A stretch of DNA of 64,000 nucleotides from an uncultured beta proteobacterium. Lineage in GTDB: Bacteria > Pseudomonadota > Gammaproteobacteria > Burkholderiales > Burkholderiaceae_C. How positions within the stretch are numbered: the stretch's first letter is position 1; each line of letters opens with the position of its first letter. The DNA lies in the NCBI GenBank assembly GCA_903938815.1, contig CAJAES010000064.1, positions 1 to 64,000 on the forward strand. Direction: 5' to 3'. Below, one piece after another: positions 34,737 to 45,353 of this stretch. The position numbers were made by a program, and so were the translations under genes. Under the pieces are notes generated by a model. That model was given only the letters and a program-made list of their open reading frames with translations. It was not told the origin of the DNA and ran no database searches.

Positions 34737-35858
34737 ATGAACGATTCCAAGTTGATCCTCCCCCGTCGCCGCCTGCTGGCAGGTTCGGCGCTCGCACTGG
34801 CCGGCGCCGCCGCGTGGCGCCCTGCGTTCGCGCAGGCACCGCTGGTGGTGGGCGTCATCTACGTCGGCCCCAAGGGCGACTTCGGCTACAACCAGGCGCA
34901 GGCGCAGGCCGCCGCGGCGCTGAAGAAGATGCCAGGCGTGAAGGTGGTCGAGGAAGAGAACGTCCCCGAGACCGTGGCGGTCCAGAAGACCATGGAGGCC
35001 ATGATCAACCAGGACAAGGCCACGCTGATCTTCCCGACGTCCTTCGGCTACTTCGACCCGCACATGCTGAAGATGGCGGAGAAGTACCCCAAGGTGCGCT
35101 TCGCCCATTGCGGCGGCATGTGGACGGACGGCAAGCACCCGAAGAACACCGGCAGCTACTTCGGCTACATCGACGAGTGCCAGTACCTGGCCGGCGTCGT
35201 GGCCGCGCATGCCAGCAAGACCAAGAAGCTCGGCTTCATCGCCGCCAAGCCCATCCCGCAGGTGCTGCGCAACATCAACGCCTTCACGATGGGCGCGCGC
35301 TCGGTGGACCCCACCATCACCACCCGCGTGATCTTCACCGGCGAATGGTCGATGCCCGTGAAGGAGGCCGAAGCCTCCACCAGCCTGATCGACCAGGGCG
35401 TGGACGTTCTCACCTGCCACGTCGACAGCCCGAAGGTCATCATGGAGACGGCCGAGAAGCGCGGCGTGTTCTGCACCGGCTACCACGCGAGTCAGGCCGC
35501 GCTGGCGCCCAAGGGCTACCTCACGGGCGCCGAATGGGACTGGGCCACGCCGTACGCGGCGCAGGTCAAGGCGGCCCAGAGCGGCGCGGCCATGCCCAAC
35601 TTCCTGCGCGGCGGCCTGAAGGACGGCTACGTGAAGATGTCCGCCTACGGCCCCGCCGCGAGCGCCGCGGCCCGGAAGAAGGCCGACGACATCAAGGCGG
35701 CCATGCTCAAGGGCGGCTACTCGATCTTCAAGGGCCCGCTGAAGGACAACAAGGGCGGCACGGTCATCGCGGCCGGCAAGAGCCTGGACCAGTTCGATGC
35801 CTCGCTCGAGGGCATGAACTACCTGGTCGAGGGCGTGGTCGGCTCGATCCCGGGCTGA
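34737..35858 (+). CDS. BMP-family ABC transporter substrate-binding protein
   Basis: The 373-residue binding protein has a twin-arginine-like signal (PRRRLLAGSALALAGAAAW) and a PnrA/Med-type domain starting APLVVGVIYVGPKGDFGYN. AGGAGAGA precedes the ATG. BMP proteins usually bind purine nucleosides, but in this operon, with biuret and carboxybiuret enzymes, a ureido compound is plausible. Its membrane partners are the next two genes and the ATPase at 38,546. Confidence 0.92.
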   Translation: MNDSKLILPRRRLLAGSALALAGAAAWRPAFAQAPLVVGVIYVGPKGDFGYNQAQAQAAAALKKMPGVKVVEEENVPETVAVQKTMEAMINQDKATLIFPTSFGYFDPHMLKMAEKYPKVRFAHCGGMWTDGKHPKNTGSYFGYIDECQYLAGVVAAHASKTKKLGFIAAKPIPQVLRNINAFTMGARSVDPTITTRVIFTGEWSMPVKEAEASTSLIDQGVDVLTCHVDSPKVIMETAEKRGVFCTGYHASQAALAPKGYLTGAEWDWATPYAAQVKAAQSGAAMPNFLRGGLKDGYVKMSAYGPAASAAARKKADDIKAAMLKGGYSIFKGPLKDNKGGTVIAAGKSLDQFDASLEGMNYLVEGVVGSIPG

Positions 35859-35864
35859 TGCCGC

Positions 35865-36905
35865 ATGAACCGGCTCGCCGCGACCGCCGATGCCGCACTG
35901 CCCGTGATCGCCGCGCTGGTGATCACGGTGCTGCTGTTCTCGGGCGCGGTGGGCCTGGCGGGCTTCGACCCGCTGGAGGTCTGGGGCCTCATCTACGCGG
36001 GCGGCTTCGGTGACGCCTTCGCGTGGCAGAACACGCTGCAGCGAGCGGCGCCGCTGATGCTCACCGGCCTGGCGGTGGCGCTGCCGGCGCAGGCCGGGCG
36101 CGTGATCATCGGCGCCGAGGGCGCGCTGGTGCTGGGCGGCCTGGCGGCTGCCGCGCTCGGCACGGTGCTGGCCAGCGGCAGCCCCTGGTTCGTCTGGCCC
36201 GCGATGGCGCTGGCCGGCGCCCTGGCGGGCGGGCTGTGGATCGCCCTGGCGGGTTGGCTGCGCGAGAAGCGCGAGGTCAACGAGACCATCTCCAGCCTGC
36301 TGCTGGCCTTCATCGCCATCGCGCTCTTCAACCAGTGCGTCGAGACGGTGCTGCGCGATCCGGCGAGCCTGAACAAGCCCGCCACCTCGACCCTGCCCGA
36401 CGCGCTGATGCTGCCGCCGCTGCCGGGCCTGGACGTGCACTGGGGCCTCGTCGCGGGCATCGCACTGGCGCTGCTGGCGGCGGTGGTGATGCGCTTCACG
36501 CCGCTGGGCCTGGCGCTCAAGGTGGCGGGCGGCAACCCGCGCACCGCCATGGGCGTGGGCCTGCCGGTGGCGACGCTGACGGTGGGCGCGTGCTTCGCGG
36601 GGGGCGCCAGCGCCGGGCTCGCGGGCGCCATCGAGGTGGCGGCGGTGCACGGCTCGGCCAACGGCTCGCTCATCGCGGGCTACGGCTACACGGGCATCCT
36701 GATCGCCTTCGCGGCGCGTTTCTCGCCCGCAGGGGTCATTCCGGTCGCGCTGCTGGTGGGCGGCATCGCGGCCAGCGGCAGCCTGCTGCAGCGGCGGCTC
36801 GGCCTGCCGGACGCAGCCGTCACGGTGCTGCTGGGCTTCGCGTTCGTGGCGTTGATCGGCTGCGAGACGCTGCGCGGGCGCGGCTTCTTCACGAGGAGAA
36901 CCTGA
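35865..36905 (+). CDS. ABC transporter permease, BMP/nucleoside type (first)
   Basis: This 346-residue inner-membrane permease of the BPD_transp_2 family (YufP-like) has about eight to ten helices. The first is near residues 12-32. The conserved [17 protein letters not shown] and [15 protein letters not shown] segments are present. It begins seven bases after the binding-protein gene and shares one base with the second permease (TGATG). Confidence 0.9.
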   Translation: MNRLAATADAALPVIAALVITVLLFSGAVGLAGFDPLEVWGLIYAGGFGDAFAWQNTLQRAAPLMLTGLAVALPAQAGRVIIGAEGALVLGGLAAAALGTVLASGSPWFVWPAMALAGALAGGLWIALAGWLREKREVNETISSLLLAFIAIALFNQCVETVLRDPASLNKPATSTLPDALMLPPLPGLDVHWGLVAGIALALLAAVVMRFTPLGLALKVAGGNPRTAMGVGLPVATLTVGACFAGGASAGLAGAIEVAAVHGSANGSLIAGYGYTGILIAFAARFSPAGVIPVALLVGGIAASGSLLQRRLGLPDAAVTVLLGFAFVALIGCETLRGRGFFTRRT

Positions 36906-37828
36906 TGGACGCGAGCAGCCTGGGTTGGTGGGGCGTGCCGCTGGCGATCCTGGGCGGGGCCATCCGCGTGGGCACACCCTTGCTGTGGGTGAGCCTCGGC
37001 GAGACCGTCACGGAAAAGGCCGGGCGCATCAACCTCGGCCTGGAGGGCACGCTGCTGATGGGCGCGATGAGCGGCTACGCGGTGTCCTGGCTCAGCGGCA
37101 GCCCCTGGCTCGGCGTGCTGGCGGCCGCGGTCGTGGGCATGCTGATGGGAACCCTGCACGGGCTGCTGTGCTCGCTGAACCGCGTGAACGACACGGCCAT
37201 GGGCATCGCGCTGATGCTGGCCGGCTCGGGCCTGGCCTTCTGGCTCGGCAAGCCGCTGATCCAGCCGAGCGCGCCCGACCTGCCTGCCATCGCGCTGGGC
37301 GGCTTCACAGACCAGCCCGCCGTGCAGGCGGCGCTGGCCATCAACCCGCTGTTCATCCTCGGCGTGGTGCTGGCCTTCGTGGTGCACTGGGCGCTCGGCA
37401 ACACGCGCTTCGGCCTGCGGCTGCGCGTGGTGGGCGACAGCGAGAACGCAGCGCGGGCCTTCGGGCTCATTCCGACCCTGTACCGCGTGGCGGCCACGGC
37501 TTTCGGCGGCGCCTGCGCGGGCGTGGGTGGCGCGTCGCTGTCGCTCGTATACCCCGGCGCCTGGAGCGAGTCGCTGTCCAGCGGACAGGGCGTGATGGCC
37601 GTGGCGCTGGTCATCTTCGCGCGCTGGGACCCGCGCCGCTGCATCCTGGCGGGGCTGCTGTTCGGCGGCGCCAGCGCCATCAGCCCCGCACTGCAGGCCC
37701 TGGGCTACAGCCAGGGCTACTACCTCTTCGGCGCCCTGCCCTATGTGCTGACGCTGGCCCTCCTGATCGGCCTCGGCAAGCCCGGCCCGAGCCACGGCGC
37801 GCCGGGCGAACTCTCGTTGAACCGATGA
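36905..37828 (+). CDS. ABC transporter permease, BMP/nucleoside type (second)
   Basis: The 307-residue permease (YufQ-like) has [19 protein letters not shown] near 39 and a C-terminal [19 protein letters not shown] region, typical of the second BPD_transp_2 subunit. It forms the heterodimeric channel with the upstream permease. It overlaps the next gene, a biuret hydrolase homologue, as ATGA. Confidence 0.9.
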   Translation: MDASSLGWWGVPLAILGGAIRVGTPLLWVSLGETVTEKAGRINLGLEGTLLMGAMSGYAVSWLSGSPWLGVLAAAVVGMLMGTLHGLLCSLNRVNDTAMGIALMLAGSGLAFWLGKPLIQPSAPDLPAIALGGFTDQPAVQAALAINPLFILGVVLAFVVHWALGNTRFGLRLRVVGDSENAARAFGLIPTLYRVAATAFGGACAGVGGASLSLVYPGAWSESLSSGQGVMAVALVIFARWDPRRCILAGLLFGGASAISPALQALGYSQGYYLFGALPYVLTLALLIGLGKPGPSHGAPGELSLNR

Positions 37829-38520
37829 ACACCTACCCCTGCATCGCCGCGAACCCCTACCCCTGGCCGTTCGACGGCGTCTGGTCGGCGGCCGACACCG
37901 CGCTGGTCGTCATCGACATGCAGACCGACTTCTGCGGCCACGGCGGCTACGTGGACCGCATGGGCTACGACCTGTCCCTGACCCGCGCGCCGATCGGGCC
38001 GATCCAGGCGCTGCTGGCGCGTGCGCGTTCGCTGGGCATGGCCGTCATCCACACGCGCGAAGGCCACCGACCCGACCTCAGCGACCTGCCGGCCAACAAG
38101 CGCTGGCGCTCGCAGCGCATCGGCGCGGGCATCGGCGACGACGGGCCCTGCGGCCGCATCCTGGTGCGCGGCGAAGCCGGCTGGCAGATCATCGACGAAC
38201 TGGCGCCCGCGCCGGGCGAGGTGGTGCTGGACAAGCCGGGCAAGGGCTCGTTCTGCGCGACCGACCTGGAACTGATCCTGCGCACGCGGGGCATCCGCAA
38301 CCTGATCCTGACGGGCATCACCACCGATGTCTGCGTGCACACGACGATGCGCGAGGCGAACGACCGCGGCTTCGAGTGCCTGATCGTCAGCGACGGCACG
38401 GGCGCCACCGATGCCGGCAACCACGAGGCCGCGCTGAAGATGGTGACGATGCAGGGCGGCGTGTTCGGGGCCGTGGCCTCGTCCGCCGAGGTGCTGGCCG
38501 CGACCGCGGGCCGGCGGTGA
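37825..38520 (+). CDS. biuH: Biuret amidohydrolase (BiuH-like cysteine hydrolase)
   Basis: This 231-residue isochorismatase-fold enzyme has the catalytic triad Asp31 ([10 protein letters not shown]), Lys137 ([10 protein letters not shown]) and Cys170 ([11 protein letters not shown]). The surrounding sequence ([44 protein letters not shown]) agrees closely with biuret hydrolase of Rhizobium as I remember it, with a constant five-residue offset in the triad. It would hydrolyse biuret to allophanate and ammonia, feeding AtzF. Start and permease stop overlap as ATGA. Confidence 0.9.
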   Translation: MNTYPCIAANPYPWPFDGVWSAADTALVVIDMQTDFCGHGGYVDRMGYDLSLTRAPIGPIQALLARARSLGMAVIHTREGHRPDLSDLPANKRWRSQRIGAGIGDDGPCGRILVRGEAGWQIIDELAPAPGEVVLDKPGKGSFCATDLELILRTRGIRNLILTGITTDVCVHTTMREANDRGFECLIVSDGTGATDAGNHEAALKMVTMQGGVFGAVASSAEVLAATAGRR

Positions 38521-38545
38521 AGCGAGCCCCGATGAGGCAAGGACG

Positions 38546-40117
38546 ATGCTGATCCCCGCACCCCACGACCCGCAGGGCGCGGCGCGCGTCGAGATGCTGG
38601 GCTTCTCGAAGCGCTTCGGTGCGCTGCAGGCGCTCGACGAGGTCTCGCTCACCGTGGAGGCGGGCAGCTTCCATGCGCTGCTCGGCGAGAACGGCGCGGG
38701 CAAGTCGACGCTGGTGAAATCGCTGATCGGCTTCTACCGCGCCGACACCGGCACGGTGCTGGTGGACGAGCGCGAGCGCGAGATCGCGAGCCCGCGAGAC
38801 GCGGCGGCGCTGGGCATCGGGATGATCTTCCAGCACTTCACGGTCGTGCCCGGCATGACGGTGGCGGAGAACCTGGCCCTGGCCGGGCGCGACCTGTCGC
38901 CCGTGATCGCCTGGAAGGCCGAGCGCGAGCGGCTGGCGGAGTTCATGCGCACGGCGCCCTTCCCGCTGGACCTGAACGCGCGCGTCGCGGGCCTGGCGGC
39001 GGGCGAGAAGCAGAAGCTCGAGATCCTGAAGGCGCTGTACACGCGGCGGCGCTTCCTGGTGCTCGACGAACCCACCTCGGTGCTGACGCCGCTGGAGGCC
39101 GACGAGGTGCTGGGGCAGATGAAGGCGCTGTGCCGCGCGGGGCAGCTGACCGTGCTGATCATCACGCACAAGTTCCGCGAGGTCTTCGGCTTCTGCGACG
39201 CCGTGACGGTGCTGCGCAAGGGCCGCCGCACGGGCGCTGCGAAGGTGGCCGACACGCACCGCGACGCGCTGGCCGGCTGGATGATGGGCGTGGAGCCGGG
39301 CGAGACCATCGCCCCGCCCGCCGCGCCGGCGCCCGCTGCCGTGCCCGGCACGCCGCGCCTGGCCATCCAGGGGCTGTGCGTGGCCGGCAACGAAGGCCTC
39401 CTGGCCATCGACGGCCTCACGCTGCAGGTGCAGCCCGGGGAGATCGTCGGCGTGGCCGGCGTCTCGGGCAACGGCCAGCGCGAGCTGGTGGCGGCCCTCA
39501 CGGGCGCGCGGCCCATCGCGGGCGGCAGCCTGGCGGTGGACGGCCGGCCTTACGTGCCCACGCGGCGCGCGATGACCGCGATGCAGGTGCGCAGCCTGCC
39601 CGAGGAGCCGCTGCACAACGCCTGCGTGGGCCACCTGAGCGTGGGCGAGAACCTGGCGCTGCGCAATTTCGACCGCGCCCCGCTGCGGCGCGGGATGTTC
39701 CTGTCCGGTGCGGCGCTGAAGGCGCAGGCGCTGGCGGGCATCGCGGCCTTCAAGGTCAAGACACCCGGGCCGGCGGCGCCGATCCAGACGCTCTCGGGCG
39801 GCAACGTGCAGCGCGCGGTGCTGGCGCGCGAACTCGGCGCGGTGAACGACGCGCCGGCCCGGCTGCTGATCGTCGCCAACCCGTGCTTCGGGCTCGACTT
39901 CCAGGCCACCGCCGAGATCCATGCGCGGCTGCGCGCCGCGCGCGATGCCGGCACCGGCGTGCTGCTGGTCAGCGAGGACCTGGACGAATTGCTTGCCCTG
40001 GCCTCCCGGCTGGTGGTGCTCTCCCACGGGCACGTCGCGCTCGAGTGCCCGACTGCACAGGCCGACATCAGCGCCATCGGCCGCGCCATGGCCGGTGACT
40101 TGAAGGATGCCGCATGA
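38546..40117 (+). CDS. ABC transporter ATP-binding protein with two ATPase domains (BMP type)
   Basis: The 523-residue protein has two fused nucleotide-binding domains, as in YufO/RbsA-type importers. The first (about 12-255) has GENGAGKST near 51 and [11 protein letters not shown] near 171. The second (about 270-515) has a diverged P-loop (GVSGNGQRE) and [14 protein letters not shown] near 415. Only the first site looks canonical, which is normal for this family. It completes the BMP-type importer with 34,737-37,828 and overlaps the next gene as ATGA. Confidence 0.92.
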   Translation: MLIPAPHDPQGAARVEMLGFSKRFGALQALDEVSLTVEAGSFHALLGENGAGKSTLVKSLIGFYRADTGTVLVDEREREIASPRDAAALGIGMIFQHFTVVPGMTVAENLALAGRDLSPVIAWKAERERLAEFMRTAPFPLDLNARVAGLAAGEKQKLEILKALYTRRRFLVLDEPTSVLTPLEADEVLGQMKALCRAGQLTVLIITHKFREVFGFCDAVTVLRKGRRTGAAKVADTHRDALAGWMMGVEPGETIAPPAAPAPAAVPGTPRLAIQGLCVAGNEGLLAIDGLTLQVQPGEIVGVAGVSGNGQRELVAALTGARPIAGGSLAVDGRPYVPTRRAMTAMQVRSLPEEPLHNACVGHLSVGENLALRNFDRAPLRRGMFLSGAALKAQALAGIAAFKVKTPGPAAPIQTLSGGNVQRAVLARELGAVNDAPARLLIVANPCFGLDFQATAEIHARLRAARDAGTGVLLVSEDLDELLALASRLVVLSHGHVALECPTAQADISAIGRAMAGDLKDAA

Positions 40118-40779
40118 AGACGATCCACGCGCGACCCTACGACTACCCCTTCGACCCCGCGCACACGGCGGTGGTGATGATCGACATGCAGCGCGACTTT
40201 CTGGAGCCCGGCGGGTTCGGCGCCCTGCTGGGCAACGACGTGGCGCCGCTCGCGCGCATCGTGCCGGCCTGCGTGCGGCTGCTCGCGCTGGCCCGCGCGC
40301 AGGGCATGAAGGTCATCCACACCCAGGAGGCTCACGACCCGCTGCTGGCCGACTGCCCGCCGGCGAAGAAGGCCCGCGGCCGGCTGGCCTGCGGCATCGG
40401 CGACCCCGGCCCGCTGGGCCGGGTGCTGGTGGCGGGCGAGCCCGGCGCGGGCTTCGTGCCCGAGTTGCTGCCGCGGCCCGGTGACATCGTGCTGCGCAAG
40501 CCCGGCAAGGGCGCCTTCCATGCGACCGGCCTGGACGCGATCCTGCGCGGGCTCGGCATCACGCACCTGATCGTCGGCGGCGTCACCACCGAGGTCTGCG
40601 TGCAGACCACGCTGCGCGAGGCCAACGACCGCGGCTACGAATGCCTGCTGCTCACCGACTGCAGCGCGAGCTACTTCCCCGCCTTCCACGCCGCGACGGT
40701 GGAGATGGTCGTCGCCCAGGGCGGCATCGTCGGCTGGGCCGCAGCGCTGGCCGACCTGGAGATCGCATGCTCCGTCTGA
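40114..40779 (+). CDS. Isochorismatase-fold cysteine hydrolase, triuret hydrolase candidate
   Basis: This is a 221-residue hydrolase with triad Asp24 ([11 protein letters not shown]), Lys129 ([10 protein letters not shown]) and Cys162 ([11 protein letters not shown]). It is a distant paralogue of the biuret hydrolase two genes upstream. Its placement with biuret, carboxybiuret and allophanate enzymes fits triuret hydrolase (TrtA), which releases 1-carboxybiuret and ammonia; as I recall, the nucleophile of characterised TrtA is also Cys162. A ureidoacrylate or other ureido amide substrate cannot be excluded. The gene overlaps both neighbours, by 4 and 13 bases. Confidence 0.75.
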   Translation: MKTIHARPYDYPFDPAHTAVVMIDMQRDFLEPGGFGALLGNDVAPLARIVPACVRLLALARAQGMKVIHTQEAHDPLLADCPPAKKARGRLACGIGDPGPLGRVLVAGEPGAGFVPELLPRPGDIVLRKPGKGAFHATGLDAILRGLGITHLIVGGVTTEVCVQTTLREANDRGYECLLLTDCSASYFPAFHAATVEMVVAQGGIVGWAAALADLEIACSV

Positions 40780-41780
40780 TCGTCACCCGCCTGCTCGCGG
40801 CGCTGCCCAACCTGGTGGGCGTCGTGGTCATCACCTTCCTGCTGACGCGCGCCCTGCCAGGCGACCCGGCCGCCTACTTCGCGGGCGGCGCCGCCACGCA
40901 GGAGGCCGTGGACCAGGTCCGCGCGCAGCTCGGCCTGGACCGCCCGCTGCCGGAGCAGTTCTTCCAGTACGTGGCGGGCCTGGCGCGCGGCGACCTGGGC
41001 CTGTCGCTCACCACCGGACAGCCCGTGCTGCAGGAACTGCTGCAACGCCTGCCGGCCTCGCTGGAGCTGGTGCTGCTGTCGCTGGTGCTGGCGTGCGCCA
41101 TCGCGATCCCGCTCGGCGTGCTGGCGGCCACGCGCCCCGGCTCCTGGATCGACCAGCTTTGCCGCGTCGTCACCACGGCCGGCGTCTCGCTGCCCACCTT
41201 CTTCACGGGCCTGCTGCTGTCTTACGTCTTCTACTTCCTGCTGGGCTGGGCGCCGTCGCCGCTGGGGCGGCTGAACCCGATGTTCTCGCCGCCGGATCAG
41301 GTCACCGGCCTGTACCTGATCGACGCGCTGCTGATGGGCGACCTGGCGCTGTGGTGGGCCAGCCTCACGCAGCTGGTCCTGCCGGTGCTGACGATGGCGA
41401 TCTTCGTGCTCGCGCCCATCGCGCGCATGACGCGCGCCTCGATGCTGTCGGTGCTGTCGGCCGATTTCGTGCGCACGGCACGCGCGAGCGGGCTCTCGTC
41501 GACGACCGTGCTGCTGCGCTACGCGCTGCGCAACGCGCTGCTGCCCGTGGTCACCACGCTTGGCATGGTGTTCGGTTTCATGCTGGGCTCGAGCGTCATC
41601 GTCGAGAAGGTCTTCGGCTGGCCCGGCGTGGGCAGCTACGCCATCGACGCCCTGACCGCCAGCGACTACGCCCCGGTGCAGGGCTTCGTGCTGGCGATGG
41701 GCATTCTCTTCGTGCTGCTGAACCTGCTGGTGGACATGCTGTACGGGCTGATCGACCCGCGCGTGAGCGTGGAAGCATGA
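40767..41780 (+). CDS. ABC transporter permease, DppB type
   Basis: The 337-residue permease starts [20 protein letters not shown], the usual first helix of DppB/OppB proteins, and has the EAA loop [23 protein letters not shown] split around residue 235. Six helices are expected. It overlaps the end of the cysteine hydrolase by 13 bases. With dppC, dppD and dppF below and the family 5 binding protein at 31,084 it should make a complete importer. Confidence 0.92.
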   Translation: MLRLIVTRLLAALPNLVGVVVITFLLTRALPGDPAAYFAGGAATQEAVDQVRAQLGLDRPLPEQFFQYVAGLARGDLGLSLTTGQPVLQELLQRLPASLELVLLSLVLACAIAIPLGVLAATRPGSWIDQLCRVVTTAGVSLPTFFTGLLLSYVFYFLLGWAPSPLGRLNPMFSPPDQVTGLYLIDALLMGDLALWWASLTQLVLPVLTMAIFVLAPIARMTRASMLSVLSADFVRTARASGLSSTTVLLRYALRNALLPVVTTLGMVFGFMLGSSVIVEKVFGWPGVGSYAIDALTASDYAPVQGFVLAMGILFVLLNLLVDMLYGLIDPRVSVEA

Positions 41781-42649
41781 GCAGCCCGGAACTGAGCCCT
41801 CCCGTGAACGAGACCTGGAAGCACATCCGCCACGTGCTGGCGGAGAACCCGGTGACGCTGGTCGCCACGGCTCTGTTCGCGATGTTCGTGCTGCTGGCCT
41901 TCATCGGCCCGTGGATCGTGCCGCACGACCCACTCGCCAGCAACGCGGCGGTCGCGCTGCAGCCCCCATCCGCATCGCACTGGTTCGGCACCGATGCGCT
42001 CGGGCGCGACATCCTCTCGCGCACCATCGTCGCCACGCGGCTGGACCTCGGCATCGCCGTGGCGGCGGTGGCGGTGTCCTTCGTGCTGGGCATGCCGCTG
42101 GGCCTGGCGGCAGGCTTCTTCGGCGGCTGGTGGGACCGCATCGTCACGCGCGTGTCGGACACCATCATGGCCTTCCCGCTCTTCGTGCTGGCCATGGGCA
42201 TCGTCGCGGCGCTCGGCAACACGGTGGGCAACATCGTGCTGGCCACGGCCATCATCAACCTGCCGTTCTACGTGCGCGTGTCGCGCGCCGAGGCCAACGT
42301 TCGGCGCGGTGCGGGCTACATCGAGGCCGCACGCCTGGCCGGCAACGGCAACTGGCGCCTGATCGCGGTGCACCTGTTTCCCAACGCGCTGCCGCCGGCC
42401 ATGGTGCAGGTGAGCCTGAACCTGGGCTGGGCCATCCTGAATGCGGCCGGTCTCAGCTTCATCGGCCTGGGGGTACGCCCCCCCGAGCCGGAGTGGGGCA
42501 TCCTGGTGGCCGAGGGGGCGCAGTTCATCGTCTCGGGCGAGTGGTGGGTGAGCTTCTTCCCGGGCATGGCGCTGATGCTGGCGGTCTTCACCTTCAACCT
42601 GCTCGGCGACGCGCTGCGCGACATCTTCGACCCGAGGCGCAGGACATGA
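41777..42649 (+). CDS. ABC transporter permease, DppC type
   Basis: This 290-residue permease has an N-terminal OppC-N segment and helix ([19 protein letters not shown]). The [16 protein letters not shown] motif near 67 is typical of DppC/OppC. The EAA loop is [20 protein letters not shown] near 180, and the C-terminal [13 protein letters not shown] is standard. It is coupled to dppB and to the next ATPase by four-base overlaps. Confidence 0.93.
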   Translation: MSSPELSPPVNETWKHIRHVLAENPVTLVATALFAMFVLLAFIGPWIVPHDPLASNAAVALQPPSASHWFGTDALGRDILSRTIVATRLDLGIAVAAVAVSFVLGMPLGLAAGFFGGWWDRIVTRVSDTIMAFPLFVLAMGIVAALGNTVGNIVLATAIINLPFYVRVSRAEANVRRGAGYIEAARLAGNGNWRLIAVHLFPNALPPAMVQVSLNLGWAILNAAGLSFIGLGVRPPEPEWGILVAEGAQFIVSGEWWVSFFPGMALMLAVFTFNLLGDALRDIFDPRRRT

Positions 42650-43653
42650 CCGCCACCACACAACCCCCGCTGCTGGAGGTGCGCGATTTCGGCCTCGAGT
42701 TCCGCACGCGCAGCGGCACCGTCCGCGCGCTGGAGGCCGTCAACCTGTCGCTGCACAAGGGCGAGATGGTGGGCCTGGTGGGCGAGAGCGGCTCGGGCAA
42801 GTCGGTGCTGGCCTATGCGCTGCTGGGCATCAGCGACCGCGCGGCGCGGGTCACGGGCGGCACGGCCGTCTTCGGCGGCATGGACCTGCTGAAGGCCGAC
42901 GAAAGCACGCTGGCCGACCTGCGCGGGCGCGAGATCTCGATGGTGTTCCAGAGCCCGCGCACGGCGCTGAACCCGATCCGCCCCGTAGGCCTGCAGATCG
43001 AGGACGTTCTGCGCCGGCATGCCGCCGCACGCGGCCCCGACCTCGGCACGAGCCTGAAGCAGCGCGCCGTGCAGGCGCTGCGCGAGGTGGCCATCGCCGA
43101 CCCCGAGCGCCGCGTGAAGGCCTACCCGTTCGAGATGTCCGGCGGCATGTGCCAGCGCGTGATGATCGCGCTGGCGCTGGCCTGCCGGCCGGGCCTGCTG
43201 ATCGCCGACGAGCCCACGACGGGCCTGGACGTCACCACGCAGGCTGCAGTGATGGACCTCATCGCCGGGCTGGCCCGGGAGCGCCAGATGGCGACCCTCT
43301 TCATCACGCACGATCTGGCGCTGGCCGCCGAGCACTGCGACCGCATCGTCGTGATGCACGCCGGGCACGCCGTGGAGGCCGCACCCACCGCCCGGCTCTT
43401 CGCCGCGCCCCGGCACCCCTATACCGCACGCCTGATGTCGAGCACGCCCGACGAACACAGCAGCGTGGCCAGCCTGCAGCCCGTGCCGGGCAACCTGCCC
43501 GACCTGCGCCGCGCCGACCTTCCCGGCTGCCGTTTCGCCGAGCGCTGCGAGCGCGCCGCCGACATCTGCCGCGAGCAAAGACCGATGCTGAACCCGACTG
43601 CAGAGCACGCCGTGGCCTGCTGGTTCCCATTGACGGAGGCCGTCCATGGCTGA
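42646..43653 (+). CDS. ABC transporter ATP-binding protein, DppD type
   Basis: The 335-residue ATPase has Walker [10 protein letters not shown] near 46, a signature MSGGMCQRV near 164, Walker [13 protein letters not shown] near 185 and the C-terminal oligopeptide-transporter domain ([14 protein letters not shown] near 300) with conserved cysteines that may bind an iron-sulfur cluster in this family. It partners with the following DppF-type gene, which it overlaps by eight bases. Confidence 0.93.
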   Translation: MTATTQPPLLEVRDFGLEFRTRSGTVRALEAVNLSLHKGEMVGLVGESGSGKSVLAYALLGISDRAARVTGGTAVFGGMDLLKADESTLADLRGREISMVFQSPRTALNPIRPVGLQIEDVLRRHAAARGPDLGTSLKQRAVQALREVAIADPERRVKAYPFEMSGGMCQRVMIALALACRPGLLIADEPTTGLDVTTQAAVMDLIAGLARERQMATLFITHDLALAAEHCDRIVVMHAGHAVEAAPTARLFAAPRHPYTARLMSSTPDEHSSVASLQPVPGNLPDLRRADLPGCRFAERCERAADICREQRPMLNPTAEHAVACWFPLTEAVHG

Positions 43654-44593
43654 GCCCTTGCTGCAGGTCGAACGGCTGGTCAGGCGCTTCCCCGTGGCGG
43701 GCCGCCGGGGCGCGAAGCTCTTCGCAGTGGACGACGTGAACTTCACGCTCGCCGCCGGCGAGAGCCTGGGCCTGGTGGGCGAATCCGGCTGCGGCAAGAG
43801 CACGCTGGTGCGTCTGCTGGCACGCCTGCTGGACCCGAGCGAGGGCCGCATCGTCTTCGACGGCCAGGACCTGGCCGCCACGCCAGCGGCCCGCTTCGCG
43901 CGGGCGCCTCAGCGCGCGGCGATCCAGATGGTCTTCCAGGACCCCACCGACAGCCTGAACCCGCGCTTCACGGCGCGCGAGACCATCGCCGAGCCGCTGG
44001 CCCTGCTGGGCGGCCTGCGCGGCGGGGGCGCCATGGCGCGCGTCGACGAAGTGGCGGCGCAGGTGGGCCTGCCCGCCGCGCTGCTGTCGCGCTACCCGCA
44101 CCAGCTCTCGGGCGGGCAGAAGGCGCGCGTGGGCATCGCGCGTGCGCTGGCGCTCAAGCCCCGGCTGCTGATCCTGGACGAACCCACCGCCGCGCTGGAT
44201 GTCTCGGTGCAGGCCGTGGTGCTGCAACTGCTCGACCAGCTGCGCCGGGATCTGGGGCTGACCCTGCTCTTCGTCTCGCACGATCTGAACGTGGTGCGCC
44301 TGCTCACCGACCGCGTGGCGGTGATGTACCTCGGGCGCATCGCCGAGATCGGCCCGTCGGATCAGGTGTTTCGGGCGCCATCGCACCCCTACACCCAGGC
44401 CCTCGTCTCGGCCATTCCAGGCCAGGGGCCGCGCGTGAAGCTCTCGGGCGAGATCGGCAGCCCCATCGACCCGCCGAAGAGCGCGTGCCGCTTCCACGGC
44501 CGCTGCCCGCAGGGGCAGGATCTCTGTGGCCGCCAGGCGCCGCCGGAGCGCTTGCTGGGCGACCGTCTCGTGGCCTGCCACTTTGCCGCATGA
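43646..44593 (+). CDS. ABC transporter ATP-binding protein, DppF type
   Basis: The 315-residue ATPase has Walker [10 protein letters not shown] near 47, [15 protein letters not shown] near 153, Walker [15 protein letters not shown] near 174, a switch VSHDLN near 208, and the C-terminal [14 protein letters not shown] cysteine cluster. It is the last subunit of the dipeptide-type importer and lies seven bases before the GntR regulator. Confidence 0.93.
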   Translation: MAEPLLQVERLVRRFPVAGRRGAKLFAVDDVNFTLAAGESLGLVGESGCGKSTLVRLLARLLDPSEGRIVFDGQDLAATPAARFARAPQRAAIQMVFQDPTDSLNPRFTARETIAEPLALLGGLRGGGAMARVDEVAAQVGLPAALLSRYPHQLSGGQKARVGIARALALKPRLLILDEPTAALDVSVQAVVLQLLDQLRRDLGLTLLFVSHDLNVVRLLTDRVAVMYLGRIAEIGPSDQVFRAPSHPYTQALVSAIPGQGPRVKLSGEIGSPIDPPKSACRFHGRCPQGQDLCGRQAPPERLLGDRLVACHFAA

Positions 44594-44600
44594 TGGCGGC

Positions 44601-45305
44601 ATGACGGCCACCAAGATCACCGACCCACCCGCACGCGCCAACCTGGCGGAACAGGTCTACGCCACCCTGAAGGCCGAGCTGCACGACTTCCGCTGGGTGC
44701 CGGGCGACCGCTTCTCCGAGGGCGAGCTCGGCCAGCGCCTGGGCGTGAGCCGCACCCCGGTGCGCGAGGCGCTGTTCCGGCTGCGCAACGAAGGTTTCCT
44801 GGAGGTGGAGTCCAAGTCGGGCTGGTACGTGCGCCCGATCGACTTCAACCGGCTGGACCAGCTCTACGACCTGCGCATCGTGCTCGAACTCGCGAGCGTG
44901 GACCGCCTCGTGGCCCGGCGCGACGACCCGCCCGCGCTCGAGGCGCTCAAGGCCGTCTGGCTGGTGCCCGTGGCCGAACGCCTGGACGATGCTCGAACCG
45001 TGGGCGCGCTGGACGAGGCCTTCCACGCAACGCTGGTGGACGCAGCGGGCAACGCCGAGATCGCCCGCGTGCACCAGGACGTGACCGAGCGCATCCGCAT
45101 CGTGCGCCGGCTCGACTTCACGCGGCCCGACCGCATCGAGGCCACCTATGCCGAGCACGGCAAGATCCTGCGCGCCGTCATCCAGCGCAAGGGCGACCAG
45201 GCCCGGCTGCTGCTGAAGAGCCACATCGACCAGAGCAAGACCGAGGTGCGCAAGATCACGCTGCACACGCTGCACGAGGCCCGCCAGCGCGAGCCGAAGG
45301 CCTGA
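44601..45305 (+). CDS. GntR-family transcriptional regulator (FCD type)
   Basis: This 234-residue regulator has an N-terminal winged helix (about 15-80; GELGQRLGVSRTPVREALFR) and a helical FCD ligand-binding domain (about 95-220; DEAFHATLVDAAGN with metal-binding His and Asp positions). The ATG at 44,601 is chosen because the region upstream lies in dppF. It closes the condensed-urea cluster and probably controls it in response to a pathway intermediate. It converges with urtE. Confidence 0.92.
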   Translation: MTATKITDPPARANLAEQVYATLKAELHDFRWVPGDRFSEGELGQRLGVSRTPVREALFRLRNEGFLEVESKSGWYVRPIDFNRLDQLYDLRIVLELASVDRLVARRDDPPALEALKAVWLVPVAERLDDARTVGALDEAFHATLVDAAGNAEIARVHQDVTERIRIVRRLDFTRPDRIEATYAEHGKILRAVIQRKGDQARLLLKSHIDQSKTEVRKITLHTLHEARQREPKA

Positions 45306-45353
45306 CGCGAGCGGTCTCGAGCGGGGGGCGGCCTTCCGGCTGTCCGGCAGCGA

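Noticed and set aside
32700..36977. 1425-codon minus-strand open frame
   Set aside because: It spans four well-identified plus-strand genes and has no domain. It results from strong third-position GC bias.
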